From Bacteroidales bacterium UBA3290 (GTDB taxonomy: Bacteria > Bacteroidota > Bacteroidia > Bacteroidales > UBA932): a DNA stretch of 50,406 nucleotides. How positions within the stretch are numbered: position 1 is the first letter of the stretch; every line of letters starts with the position of its first letter. The notes below the pieces were generated by a model that was not told where the DNA came from, made no database searches, and saw nothing but the letters and a program-made list of their open reading frames with translations. The DNA lies in NCBI GenBank assembly GCA_002361615.1, contig DETK01000047.1:1-50406 (forward strand), written 5' to 3'. A program made the position numbers and the translations under genes. Shown piece after piece: positions 23,901-31,513 of the stretch.

Positions 23901-25097
23901 ATGAAAAAGATTGCTTTGCTTTCCCTCTTGACTGCCGTCGGCCTTTCGGCACAGCCCCTCCAGCTCACGCCGGAGCAGAAGGCGCTGGCCAGCGCCGGCA
24001 ACGATTTCTCCTTCCGCTTCCTGCAGCAGATCGACAAGAACGCGGAGAGCGACTGGTTTGTCTCGCCGACGAGCCTCCAAATGCTTCTCAACGTCATCCT
24101 CAACGGCGCTCAGGGCGCCACGGCTGAGGAAATCTCCCGCACCCTCGGGTTCGACGTGTCACAACTGGACGACCTCAACAAGTTGAGCTGCACGCTGCTC
24201 GAGAAGCTTCCCAAACTCGACCCGGCCACGAAGCTGACCATTGGCAATGCCGTGTTCGTCAACAAGATATACCCCATCAACAAGGATTACAAGCATCTGG
24301 TCGAACGCTACTACGACGCCGAAGTCGAGAATCTCGATTTCAAGAACGAGAAGGGCACGCTGCGCTCCATCAACGGCTGGGCCTCCAAGCAGACCAACGG
24401 AATGATTCCCCAGGTTCTCGAAAGCGTCGAGGCCGAGATGTTCGCATATCTGCTCAACGCCCTGTATTTCAAGGGAACCTGGACATCGCCCTTCAACAAG
24501 AAATGGTCGAAGGAGCGTCCTTTCCGTCTGGAATCGGGAAAGGAAAAGCAGGTCTGGATGATGGAAAAGGAGCAGAAATATGCGTATGGTGAGAATCAAA
24601 TCGCCCAGCGGATCCGTATCCCTTACGGCAAGGGCAACTACGCGATGTACGTGTTCCTGCCGAAAAAGGGCCATACGGTAGAAGAGGTCATCGCCTCGCT
24701 TGACGGTGCCTCCTGGAATGATCTTCGCAGCCACATGTATTCCGAAGACAAGGTCAATCTCTGGCTGCCGCGCTTCGAGACGAAGTACCACGTCAAGCTC
24801 AACGATATCCTCTGCGATATGGGTATGCCGGGCTCTTTCAGGACGGGTGCGGATTTCAAGGCCATGTCGCCCAACGCGGCATACCTCGACTTCGTGCAGC
24901 AGGACGCCATCATCAAGGTAGATGAGGAAGGCTCCGAAGCCGCCGCCGTCACCATCGGCGGGATGATGGGGGCCACGGCCGTACCGACTCCGCCGAAGAT
25001 TATCGATTTCCACTGCGACCACCCGTTCCTCTATATGATCACGGAGGCCAGCACAGGAGCGGTTCTCTTCGCCGGAAAGTACACCGGAAAAGAATAA
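23901..25097 (+). CDS. Exported serpin (serine/cysteine protease inhibitor) 1
   Basis: The 398-residue protein has a cleavable signal peptide (KKIALLSLLTAVGLSAQ). Serpin-fold hallmarks follow: FVSPTSLQMLLNVILNGA (helix B), LLNALYFKGTW (strand 3A) and the C-terminal CDHPFLYMITEASTGAVLF. The hinge of the reactive-centre loop, EEGSEAAAV, has the small residues needed for loop insertion, so it should be a true suicide inhibitor. Counting from the hinge puts P1-P1' near Ala-Thr in GGMMGATAVP, though loop lengths vary. Upstream is a terminator, so this gene probably heads a serpin-serpin-sigma-anti-sigma group. It has no lipobox, unlike serpins 2-4. Confidence 0.95.
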   Translation: MKKIALLSLLTAVGLSAQPLQLTPEQKALASAGNDFSFRFLQQIDKNAESDWFVSPTSLQMLLNVILNGAQGATAEEISRTLGFDVSQLDDLNKLSCTLLEKLPKLDPATKLTIGNAVFVNKIYPINKDYKHLVERYYDAEVENLDFKNEKGTLRSINGWASKQTNGMIPQVLESVEAEMFAYLLNALYFKGTWTSPFNKKWSKERPFRLESGKEKQVWMMEKEQKYAYGENQIAQRIRIPYGKGNYAMYVFLPKKGHTVEEVIASLDGASWNDLRSHMYSEDKVNLWLPRFETKYHVKLNDILCDMGMPGSFRTGADFKAMSPNAAYLDFVQQDAIIKVDEEGSEAAAVTIGGMMGATAVPTPPKIIDFHCDHPFLYMITEASTGAVLFAGKYTGKE

Positions 25098-25103
25098 TGC
25101 TTC

Positions 25104-25127
25104 GGGGACGCAAGGATTTGCGTCCCC
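25104..25127 (+). terminator. Hairpin between serpins 1 and 2 (attenuator or partial terminator)
   Basis: Perfect 10-bp arms GGGGACGCAA and TTGCGTCCCC enclose the loop GGAT. The T-run comes only about 24 bases later (25151-25157), directly before the ATG of serpin 2, so full termination is uncertain. Confidence 0.6.
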
Positions 25128-25160
25128 GTGCATTTGGCTGGCAAAGCATCTTTTTTTATT

Positions 25161-26417
25161 ATGAAAAAATTACACGTCTGGGCCGTCGTCGCCCTTTTCC
25201 CGCTGCTGCTCATCTCCTGCAACAACCTGGAACAAGACGATAGGAATAAGGATGACGGGGACAATCCGTTTACACGCATCAGCCTCTCCACGAAACAAAC
25301 CGGTTACGTCCAGGCAGGCAATGCTTTTGCCGGCCGCTTCATCCAGAAAATCGACGAGAATGCCCTTGCAAATAAAGAGAACGACTGGATCGTCTCGCCG
25401 CTGAGCCTGCAGATCGCACTCGGCATGCTGCTCAACGGCGCACAGGGTGAGACGGCCACCGAGATCTGCCAGACCCTGGGCTACGGAGAAGGCGAGACCG
25501 CCGAAGTCAACGCGTGGTGCAAGCTCATGCTCGAACAGTTGCCGAAACTCGACAAGAAGACGGATCTGTCCCTGGCCGACGCCATCTTCTACAACAAGAC
25601 CATGACGATGAAGGCGCCGTACAAGGATGTCGTCGGCACCAACTACAAAGCCACGTTCGAAGCGCTGGACTTCACCAAGAAGAAGGCCTCCGCCGACGTC
25701 ATCAACAAATGGTGCGACAAACAGACGAAAGGCCTGATCCCCCACGTACTCGACGAGGTGGATCCTTCCTATCTGGCCTATCTGGTCAACGCCCTGTACT
25801 TCAAGAGCCAGTGGCAGAAAAAATTCGCAAAGAACGGCTCGGACAACGAGACTTTCTACCAGGAAAACGGCAGCAAGGGCACGGTCAAGATGATGAAGCA
25901 GGCCGGCAACAAATTCCAGTATGGCGAGACGGAAGTCTGGCAGGCCATCCGGCTTCCCTACGGAAACGGGAACTTCGCCATGACCGTCGTGCTTCCCAAG
26001 GAAGGCCACACTGTGCGCGACATTACCGCAGCCTTGGGTAAGGGAGAGCAAATCGGTACCTACTGGACGGTCGAAGCCGACCTGTGGCTACCGCGTTTCG
26101 AGACCAAGTACCACATCGGACTCAACAATATCCTGATGGATATGGGCATGCCTCGCTCCTTCTCCCCAAAGGCGGATTTCAAGGCCATGAGCGATTTTGC
26201 CGATTTTGTGGGATTCGTCCAGCAGGACGCCGTCATCAAAGTTGACGAGGAAGGTACGGAAGCAGCAGCCGTGACAATGATCGGCGTGTATGCCACTTCG
26301 GCGAAACCCGAGCCGCCCCAGAAAGTGGTCTTCCACGCCGACCATCCGTTCCTCTACCTGATTACCGAATCGAGCACCGGAACCATCTTGTTTGCCGGAA
26401 AGTATGCCGGGAAATAA
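25161..26417 (+). CDS. Serpin lipoprotein 2
   Basis: The 418-residue protein has a lipoprotein signal ending LLLISC (Cys18 region) and a charged linker, so it is anchored in a membrane. Serpin signatures include IVSPLSLQIALGMLLNGA, YLVNALYFKSQW and ADHPFLYLITESSTGTILF. The hinge EEGTEAAAV is inhibitory in type, with the predicted scissile region near MIGVYATSAK. It shares its layout with serpin 1, but the reactive loop differs. The ECF sigma factor starts 13 bases after its stop, which strongly suggests co-transcription of inhibitor and sigma factor. Confidence 0.95.
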   Translation: MKKLHVWAVVALFPLLLISCNNLEQDDRNKDDGDNPFTRISLSTKQTGYVQAGNAFAGRFIQKIDENALANKENDWIVSPLSLQIALGMLLNGAQGETATEICQTLGYGEGETAEVNAWCKLMLEQLPKLDKKTDLSLADAIFYNKTMTMKAPYKDVVGTNYKATFEALDFTKKKASADVINKWCDKQTKGLIPHVLDEVDPSYLAYLVNALYFKSQWQKKFAKNGSDNETFYQENGSKGTVKMMKQAGNKFQYGETEVWQAIRLPYGNGNFAMTVVLPKEGHTVRDITAALGKGEQIGTYWTVEADLWLPRFETKYHIGLNNILMDMGMPRSFSPKADFKAMSDFADFVGFVQQDAVIKVDEEGTEAAAVTMIGVYATSAKPEPPQKVVFHADHPFLYLITESSTGTILFAGKYAGK

Positions 26418-26430
26418 ATAACTGGGTCGG

Positions 26431-26997
26431 ATGATTCCCGCCACTGCAGAGAAGGAAAAAGAGTTGATTGAAGCGCTTCGCAGGGGCAAGTCTTCTGCGA
26501 AGCGGGCTTTCTACGAGCAGTTCTACCGCTACCTGGCTGCCGTATGCGCCCGCTACGTCCCTACCGACGAGGACGTGAAAGACCTTCTGCAGGACGTATT
26601 CCTCAAGATCTTCAACCGCTTCGGCAGTTTCGAGCACCGGGGACCCGGTTCGCTGCAAGCCTGGAGCCGGAAGATCGCCGTCAACGAGGCGCTGCAGTTC
26701 CTGCGCGCCGCCAAACGGATGCCCACCACACCCATCGAGGCCACGGGCGACCTGCCGGAGCCGGACCCCACGCCCGATGTGTCAGACATTCCGCAGCGCG
26801 TGCTGCTCGAGATGGTCCGCCGCCTGCCCCAGCGATACCGGGCCGTCTTCAACCTCTACATCTTCGAGGAAAAGAGTCACCAGGAAATTGCACAGCTGCT
26901 GCAGATCCAGCCCGGCACCTCCGCCTCGAATCTCCACCGGGCCAAAGCCCTGCTCTGCCAGTGGATCCACGAATACCGAAAAAAGCAAGAATCATGA
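26431..26997 (+). CDS. ECF-type RNA polymerase sigma factor 1
   Basis: The 188-residue protein has sigma region 2 (about 20-85: FYEQFYRYLAAVCARYV, DVKDLLQDVFLKIF) and region 4 (about 125-180: RLPQRYRAVFNLYIFEEKS followed by HQEIAQLLQIQPGTSASNLH). No third domain is present, as expected for ECF factors. Its stop codon overlaps the start of the next gene in an ATGA arrangement, the usual sigma/anti-sigma coupling. It is a paralogue of the sigma factor at 39329: both begin MIPATAE. Confidence 0.93.
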   Translation: MIPATAEKEKELIEALRRGKSSAKRAFYEQFYRYLAAVCARYVPTDEDVKDLLQDVFLKIFNRFGSFEHRGPGSLQAWSRKIAVNEALQFLRAAKRMPTTPIEATGDLPEPDPTPDVSDIPQRVLLEMVRRLPQRYRAVFNLYIFEEKSHQEIAQLLQIQPGTSASNLHRAKALLCQWIHEYRKKQES

Positions 26998-28181
26998 AAG
27001 ACAACTGGATCAAACCCTTCCAAGAACGTCTCGGCGACTATGAGATGGATGTCGCGGTGCCCGCCGCGATGCCCGGACGCCGCAAGGTCCTGCCCTGGCT
27101 GCTGCCCGCAGCCGCGGCCGCCGCTCTCGCCTTGTTCCTGCTGCTGCCCGGACGCCGGACGGCCGGCAATCCTCTGTCCGCTACCCAGTCCATCGCAGAG
27201 GCGCTGCCCCAGGTGCAGGTACCTCAGCCTGATCTGTCCGCTTCCCGCTTGCTTCCCCTCCGCTCCCTGCATCCATCCAGCGTAATCCCCGCCCTTCCCG
27301 TCACGCCCGCCCAGAATAATACCGAAAGAAACGAACCAACGACAGAGACAGCTCCCGTAATCGATTCTCCTTCTGAGAATACGCCTGCATCCGATCCAGT
27401 CTCACCGGGAGCCGACAAGCCAGTCACCGGAGCAACCGAAATCTGGCCCGACCCGTGGCCCGAAGAACCTGTAAAAGCCCGGAGCGGCGGTTTTTCCGCC
27501 AAACTCTACGCCGGCAATTTCTCCACGGGAGAGGCACAGTTCCAATCCACGCCCGATATAACGTCGATGAAAAATGCAATGGCTGAATTTGCCATGATGG
27601 ATTCCAGCAATGACGGACTGTTCGGCAATTCCATCAAAGAAGTCAAACACGCGGTCAATGTCTCGGAGATGCCCAACCAGGAAACCGTCTGTGACCTGCC
27701 GCTCAAAGCCGGTATTTCCTTCCGATACGACTTCTCCCCCCACGTGGGCATCGAAAGCGGCCTGACGTATGGCTACCATCATGCCAAGCAATCCTATAGC
27801 GGAAACCTGTCCGGCAGTTACTATCGTGACTACCGGATGCACTACATCGGCATCCCGCTCAAAGCCAACTTCACGTTGACACGCTGGGATAGAGCAGCCT
27901 TATATCTGAATCTCGGAGGCGAAGCCGAACTTCTGGCCGGCGGGAGCATTGTGGCCATCGACGGCGTGACACGCAACAGCACAGCCATCCGCGAGCATCC
28001 GTTCCAACTGGCCGTAATCGGCGGCGCCGGCGCCGAATTCTTCTTCACCCGCCACTTCGGCCTCTACGCCGAACCCGGCCTCGCCTGGCACCCGGAACCC
28101 TCCAGCTCCCTCCCCAGCTACTACCGCGACCACCCCTGGTCCTTCGACCTGCGTGTCGGCTTGCGGTTCCGGTTGGATTAG
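26994..28181 (+). CDS. Trans-envelope anti-sigma factor with C-terminal outer-membrane beta-barrel (Dma-like) 1
   Basis: The 395-residue protein starts with a short cytosolic segment (about 1-30, DNWIKPFQERLGDYEMD), then one inner-membrane helix (about 32-52), a Pro/Ser/Thr-rich periplasmic stretch (about 53-230) and a C-terminal region of alternating strands (about 231-395: IGIPLKANFTL, YLNLGGEAELL, FGLYAEPGLAW, FDLRVGLRFRL). This is the layout of dual membrane-spanning anti-sigma (Dma) proteins described in Bacteroides thetaiotaomicron, in which one chain joins the sigma factor, the inner membrane and the outer membrane. The overlap with the sigma gene supports this. I infer that it holds the sigma factor and releases it on an envelope signal. 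An upstream in-frame start at 26544 lies inside the sigma gene and is rejected. Confidence 0.75.
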   Translation: MKDNWIKPFQERLGDYEMDVAVPAAMPGRRKVLPWLLPAAAAAALALFLLLPGRRTAGNPLSATQSIAEALPQVQVPQPDLSASRLLPLRSLHPSSVIPALPVTPAQNNTERNEPTTETAPVIDSPSENTPASDPVSPGADKPVTGATEIWPDPWPEEPVKARSGGFSAKLYAGNFSTGEAQFQSTPDITSMKNAMAEFAMMDSSNDGLFGNSIKEVKHAVNVSEMPNQETVCDLPLKAGISFRYDFSPHVGIESGLTYGYHHAKQSYSGNLSGSYYRDYRMHYIGIPLKANFTLTRWDRAALYLNLGGEAELLAGGSIVAIDGVTRNSTAIREHPFQLAVIGGAGAEFFFTRHFGLYAEPGLAWHPEPSSSLPSYYRDHPWSFDLRVGLRFRLD

Positions 28182-28195
28182 ACCCTGTTCTTTAC

Positions 28196-29425
28196 CTAAT
28201 CTCCTTTGTAACAACCGGCAAACAGGATGGCTTCGGTGCTAAACTCTCTTATTATAAATAAGAACGGGTGATCAGCGTGGAAGGTGGAAAAACGTGGAGG
28301 TCCCGGATTTCCATACAGGCCGGAAAGAGTGACCGCGGAAGCTTCAGCGCCGCTTTCATCTACAATGATCCTGCATTTCTGCTTGACGATATCGAAAGAA
28401 GAAACGCCATCAGCGAATGCGGAGAAATCACCATTACTGAAAATCTTGTCCATCCCCATTCGAGAAAGCACCTGATTCTGGACCATGTCGCACTCAATTT
28501 CGAATTTTGGGAGCCATAAATCAACCTTCATCGAAAGGCTATTAGCGTGTATGCCTTTCAACTCTTGATAATCCAATTTCGCCAGGACATCGCTCAAGCG
28601 AAAGCCCTCTTTCGGCAGAATGATATCCATGGCAAACATTCCTATTCCTCTATTATCGCCATAGACCAGACTCACTACCTGGCAATACTCATTCTCCCCG
28701 CACAAAAAGAACTTGTCAGACAGTTTCATCATCTTGACTGTTGTCTGCTTGCCCGATTCCAGATAGAATGTCTCTGAAGCCGTATCCTTTTTCGGGAATT
28801 TTTCCGCCCAAGTACTTTTGAAATAGAGTGCATTCAGCAAGACCGCCATCATATCGGAATTGGGCTTCTCTTCGTAGATTTTGGGAATAAGCCCCTGCGT
28901 ATGCTTGTTACACCAATTATTTATTTGCCTGAATGCTGAGGCCTTAGAAAAATCAAGATTGCCCACATTGGCCAGATAGTAATTGCTTACATCCTTTTCA
29001 TAATTACGCTTGATCGGGAATCCATCCTGCACAAAGACTGCATTTGCAATAGCGACATCTGTCTCCGAGTCAACTTCTGGCAACTGTTGTATCAAAGCCA
29101 GAAAGAATTCATTGATCTCCTCAATATCCTGCGTCCCGAGATCGAGTGCCTTATATATCTGGCCGGCTGTTTCCCCTTGTGCTCCATTCAGCAACATGCC
29201 CAACATGATCTGCATACTAAGGGGAGAAACCAGCCAACTCTTCGATTCAGATGCGGCCACCTCCTGAATGAAATTAAAATCGAAAGAATGACCCGCACTT
29301 ACATACCCCGTCTGTTTGGTTGTAAGTGTCACGCCTTTAAAACTCCTTTCTTTCTCCGTCGTATCAAGATTGCTGCATGACACAAACGCGAGCAATACAA
29401 TTATTAAGATTCCCGCCTTATTCAT
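28196..29425 (-). CDS. Serpin lipoprotein 3
   Basis: The 409-residue protein has a lipoprotein signal ending AFVSC, then serpin motifs LVSPLSMQIMLGMLLNGA, VLLNALYFKSTW and ADHPFLFIIREFSTEAILF. The hinge ESGAEASAV still has small residues; the scissile region falls near LYGNPGPPR, rich in Gly/Pro and unlike those of serpins 1 and 2. It ends 14 bases from the Dma-like gene, facing it convergently. Its base composition is clearly richer in AT than serpins 1 and 2, so it is not a recent local duplicate. The ATG at 29425 fits the signal peptide better than the one 27 bases upstream. Confidence 0.94.
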   Translation of the reverse strand: MNKAGILIIVLLAFVSCSNLDTTEKERSFKGVTLTTKQTGYVSAGHSFDFNFIQEVAASESKSWLVSPLSMQIMLGMLLNGAQGETAGQIYKALDLGTQDIEEINEFFLALIQQLPEVDSETDVAIANAVFVQDGFPIKRNYEKDVSNYYLANVGNLDFSKASAFRQINNWCNKHTQGLIPKIYEEKPNSDMMAVLLNALYFKSTWAEKFPKKDTASETFYLESGKQTTVKMMKLSDKFFLCGENEYCQVVSLVYGDNRGIGMFAMDIILPKEGFRLSDVLAKLDYQELKGIHANSLSMKVDLWLPKFEIECDMVQNQVLSRMGMDKIFSNGDFSAFADGVSSFDIVKQKCRIIVDESGAEASAVTLSGLYGNPGPPRFSTFHADHPFLFIIREFSTEAILFAGCYKGD

Positions 29426-29529
29426 TTCAATTATTTTATCTATGTTCCACAAAGTACGCCTAAATCAGCAAGTTACAAAGGTTATACACATTTTCGTACA
29501 CAGTTTTGTTCCCTAAAAAGCAAACATAC

Positions 29530-30273
29530 CTAATTCTTAATTTTAGGATTATTACTTGCTCTATAAAGGTTAGACTTCATTATTTGGGACGATAAAAAAT
29601 GGTACTTCAGTATTAGATACTGCTTTATCATAGCATATTCCCTATCGCCAACGGTTGGTCCTATTGTAACAGTCTTAATCAAGCGCAAAACATCGGGTAT
29701 GTCAATGGTTATTCCTTCTGCAGCAGATTTCTTGTTTTTAACAATAATAGCTCTGAACTCCGATTCATACTTGAAGGCCTTTCTTTTTAAGAGAAGCAAT
29801 CGAGCCTTGAACAACTTTGTGCGAATCCCCAGTCTTGCTCCATCAGTAAATGATATCTTACTTAACGGCCTCTCAATATCTTTGGTTTGCTGATAATCCA
29901 TTTGGCCTACAAACACATCCATGACACCAGGCTGTGATACGGCATTCGCTAGAATATCAGCATACTCGTTTCTGTCAAATTCAAGCTTTACAGCGAAATC
30001 CTTATCCGAATAAGCTTTCCAAGATGCTTCACTTGTTGCGACATTTGTGACGCACATACAATATACTCGACCATGCCAAGTAAACTTCTTATTACCAGGA
30101 TAAATGCCATCAACGAAACGGCGTTCGAATGGATCAGGCCATTTTGCTGGATTAGAGAACCACAACTTCTTAGTATCCAACAATTGAAGAGCTCGCTCTA
30201 ATGGTAAAAACTTTTGTACACATTTAGGAGCTCGGAAATCTATTTCCGATATATTCAAATATTTGACTGGCAT
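29530..30273 (-). CDS. DUF2971-type protein of unknown function
   Basis: The 247-residue soluble protein opens with a segment typical of DUF2971: a run ending LWFSNPAKWPDPFERRFVDG, then WHGRVYCMCVTNVATSEASWKAY (the SxWxxY part is a family landmark), and later KYESEFRAII. DUF2971 proteins are often found in accessory and defence-type islands, and their activity is not known. There is no signal peptide. It is AT-rich and lies downstream of the RHS locus, next to a displaced RHS fragment, so it may be a cargo or orphan immunity gene of that locus. That is inference. Confidence 0.65.
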   Translation of the reverse strand: MPVKYLNISEIDFRAPKCVQKFLPLERALQLLDTKKLWFSNPAKWPDPFERRFVDGIYPGNKKFTWHGRVYCMCVTNVATSEASWKAYSDKDFAVKLEFDRNEYADILANAVSQPGVMDVFVGQMDYQQTKDIERPLSKISFTDGARLGIRTKLFKARLLLLKRKAFKYESEFRAIIVKNKKSAAEGITIDIPDVLRLIKTVTIGPTVGDREYAMIKQYLILKYHFLSSQIMKSNLYRASNNPKIKN

Positions 30274-30384
30274 AAATCTATATTATCACTAATGTCCCGG
30301 TAAGGGATGCTTAAACGTTTATAACTATATTATTTTTAACTATATACACGGTTTTCAGGGTGTACACGATTAATCGATACATTT

Positions 30385-30410
30385 GCGGCAATCACCAGAG
30401 TTATTGCCGC
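30385..30410. repeat. Hairpin exactly at the edge of the RHS fragment
   Basis: GCGGCAAT (30385-30392) and ATTGCCGC (30403-30410) form a perfect 8-bp stem with a 10-base loop. Homology to the RHS gene starts at the very next base. There is no T-run on either side. Confidence 0.5.
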
Positions 30411-30670
30411 CATACGCATAGGCATAGGTCTGTGTGATGCCGGCGACGTGAGTCCATGTGGGGCTACTGATGTTGCCCGCGTATTGGGGAGTCGCCCCCC
30501 GTCTCGTAGGTATATGAGATGCCGAACTTGTCGGAACCCAGTGACGAGGGGTCATTGATACCCGTCAGGCGATCGCGGATGTCCCAGGCATAGTTGACCG
30601 TCTGCGTTCCCGTCCCCAGGACCTTCATGGCCTGCCGGCCGACACCATCCCAGGTGTCCGTCTCCAGCAG
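30411..30670 (-). pseudogene. Displaced, frameshifted fragment of the RHS core gene
   Basis: These 260 bases align base for base with 32908-33166 inside the large RHS gene (about residues 1501-1587), on the same strand and mostly identical. Near 30492 a run of Cs gives one extra base compared with the intact gene, which breaks the frame. It contains no start codon in context, and the flanking DNA is unrelated. It is a remnant of an older RHS copy left by recombination, or a silent cassette. Confidence 0.85.
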
Positions 30671-30705
30671 CGGTACTGATTCACTTCATTCGAATTCATT
30701 GGTAA

Positions 30706-31512
30706 TCAATTATATAAGACCAACGGGATAATTATGTATTCTGGCACTGGATTATCCATTTGTATTGTACTCAGAGCATCCTTAACCTCTTGCAAGTATT
30801 TGGAACACTCATCCGGGATCGGACTGTCGGGAGATGGGATGCGTGAAACAACTTCCAGAGAATGAAGCCGTGCATTGTATAACACGATTGCCCTGACAGG
30901 GCGTTCCGTTTGAACCAGTATCTTGTCCAGCACACTTTTTCCATTTGCTACAACATAACCCGTATCCGTTGCTAATGAACCGTGTTCCTTTTGTACGGCG
31001 ACAATACAGGCGTCTATCGCACCATAATCAAATTGGTTTCGAAACAGATATCTGCCAGCTTTGTTAAATGCCGCCGTACGGAAACCCTCCCAGAAACCTG
31101 GCTCATCCAAAAGGTAATTCTCATAATGCTCAAAACGGTAGAATTGACTGCCTCTGACAATGCTGCCAGTAGGATGACCGAAATCCTGCACGAGGATGAA
31201 AGCAGAATCTTTATAAAACAGGGACTCTATTTTATTCGGAGCAAATTTTTTCAAGATGTCAGTACCCGTGAAGAATTCCAGTTCAGAAAACTCCTCTGGT
31301 ACATTCTGTTTATAATCCTCCAAAAAGGAATAGAACTCCGCATAATCATCAGGTAGTGAGTAGTGGGTTTGGCGATAAAAATCCAAAAGCCCCGTCAGCA
31401 ATGTATTAATTTCGCTGTTTCTAACCTTGTCTTCAAAACGGCCCGGTTGGGTGTGACAACAAGAAGTCGCCACAAGCAAGGTCAGTATTATACACCTTAA
31501 AAATACTTTCAT
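30706..31512 (-). CDS. Lipoprotein of unknown function immediately downstream of the RHS gene; candidate immunity protein
   Basis: The 268-residue protein has a lipoprotein signal (KVFLRCIILTLLVATSCC). The rest is mixed alpha/beta with no motif I recognise. Its start codon follows the RHS stop codon with a single base between, so it is almost certainly translated with the RHS gene. In polymorphic toxin systems the gene at this place is usually the immunity protein for the toxin tip. A membrane-anchored form would fit a tip acting in the periplasm. Like the tip, it is AT-rich. The assignment rests on position only. Confidence 0.6.
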   Translation of the reverse strand: MKVFLRCIILTLLVATSCCHTQPGRFEDKVRNSEINTLLTGLLDFYRQTHYSLPDDYAEFYSFLEDYKQNVPEEFSELEFFTGTDILKKFAPNKIESLFYKDSAFILVQDFGHPTGSIVRGSQFYRFEHYENYLLDEPGFWEGFRTAAFNKAGRYLFRNQFDYGAIDACIVAVQKEHGSLATDTGYVVANGKSVLDKILVQTERPVRAIVLYNARLHSLEVVSRIPSPDSPIPDECSKYLQEVKDALSTIQMDNPVPEYIIIPLVLYN

Positions 31513-31513
31513 T

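Noticed and set aside
26544..26993. 150-residue upstream extension of the first Dma-like protein
   Set aside because: It lies wholly within the sigma factor gene in another frame and reads as Arg/Pro-rich nonsense; the ATGA overlap at 26994 is the natural start.
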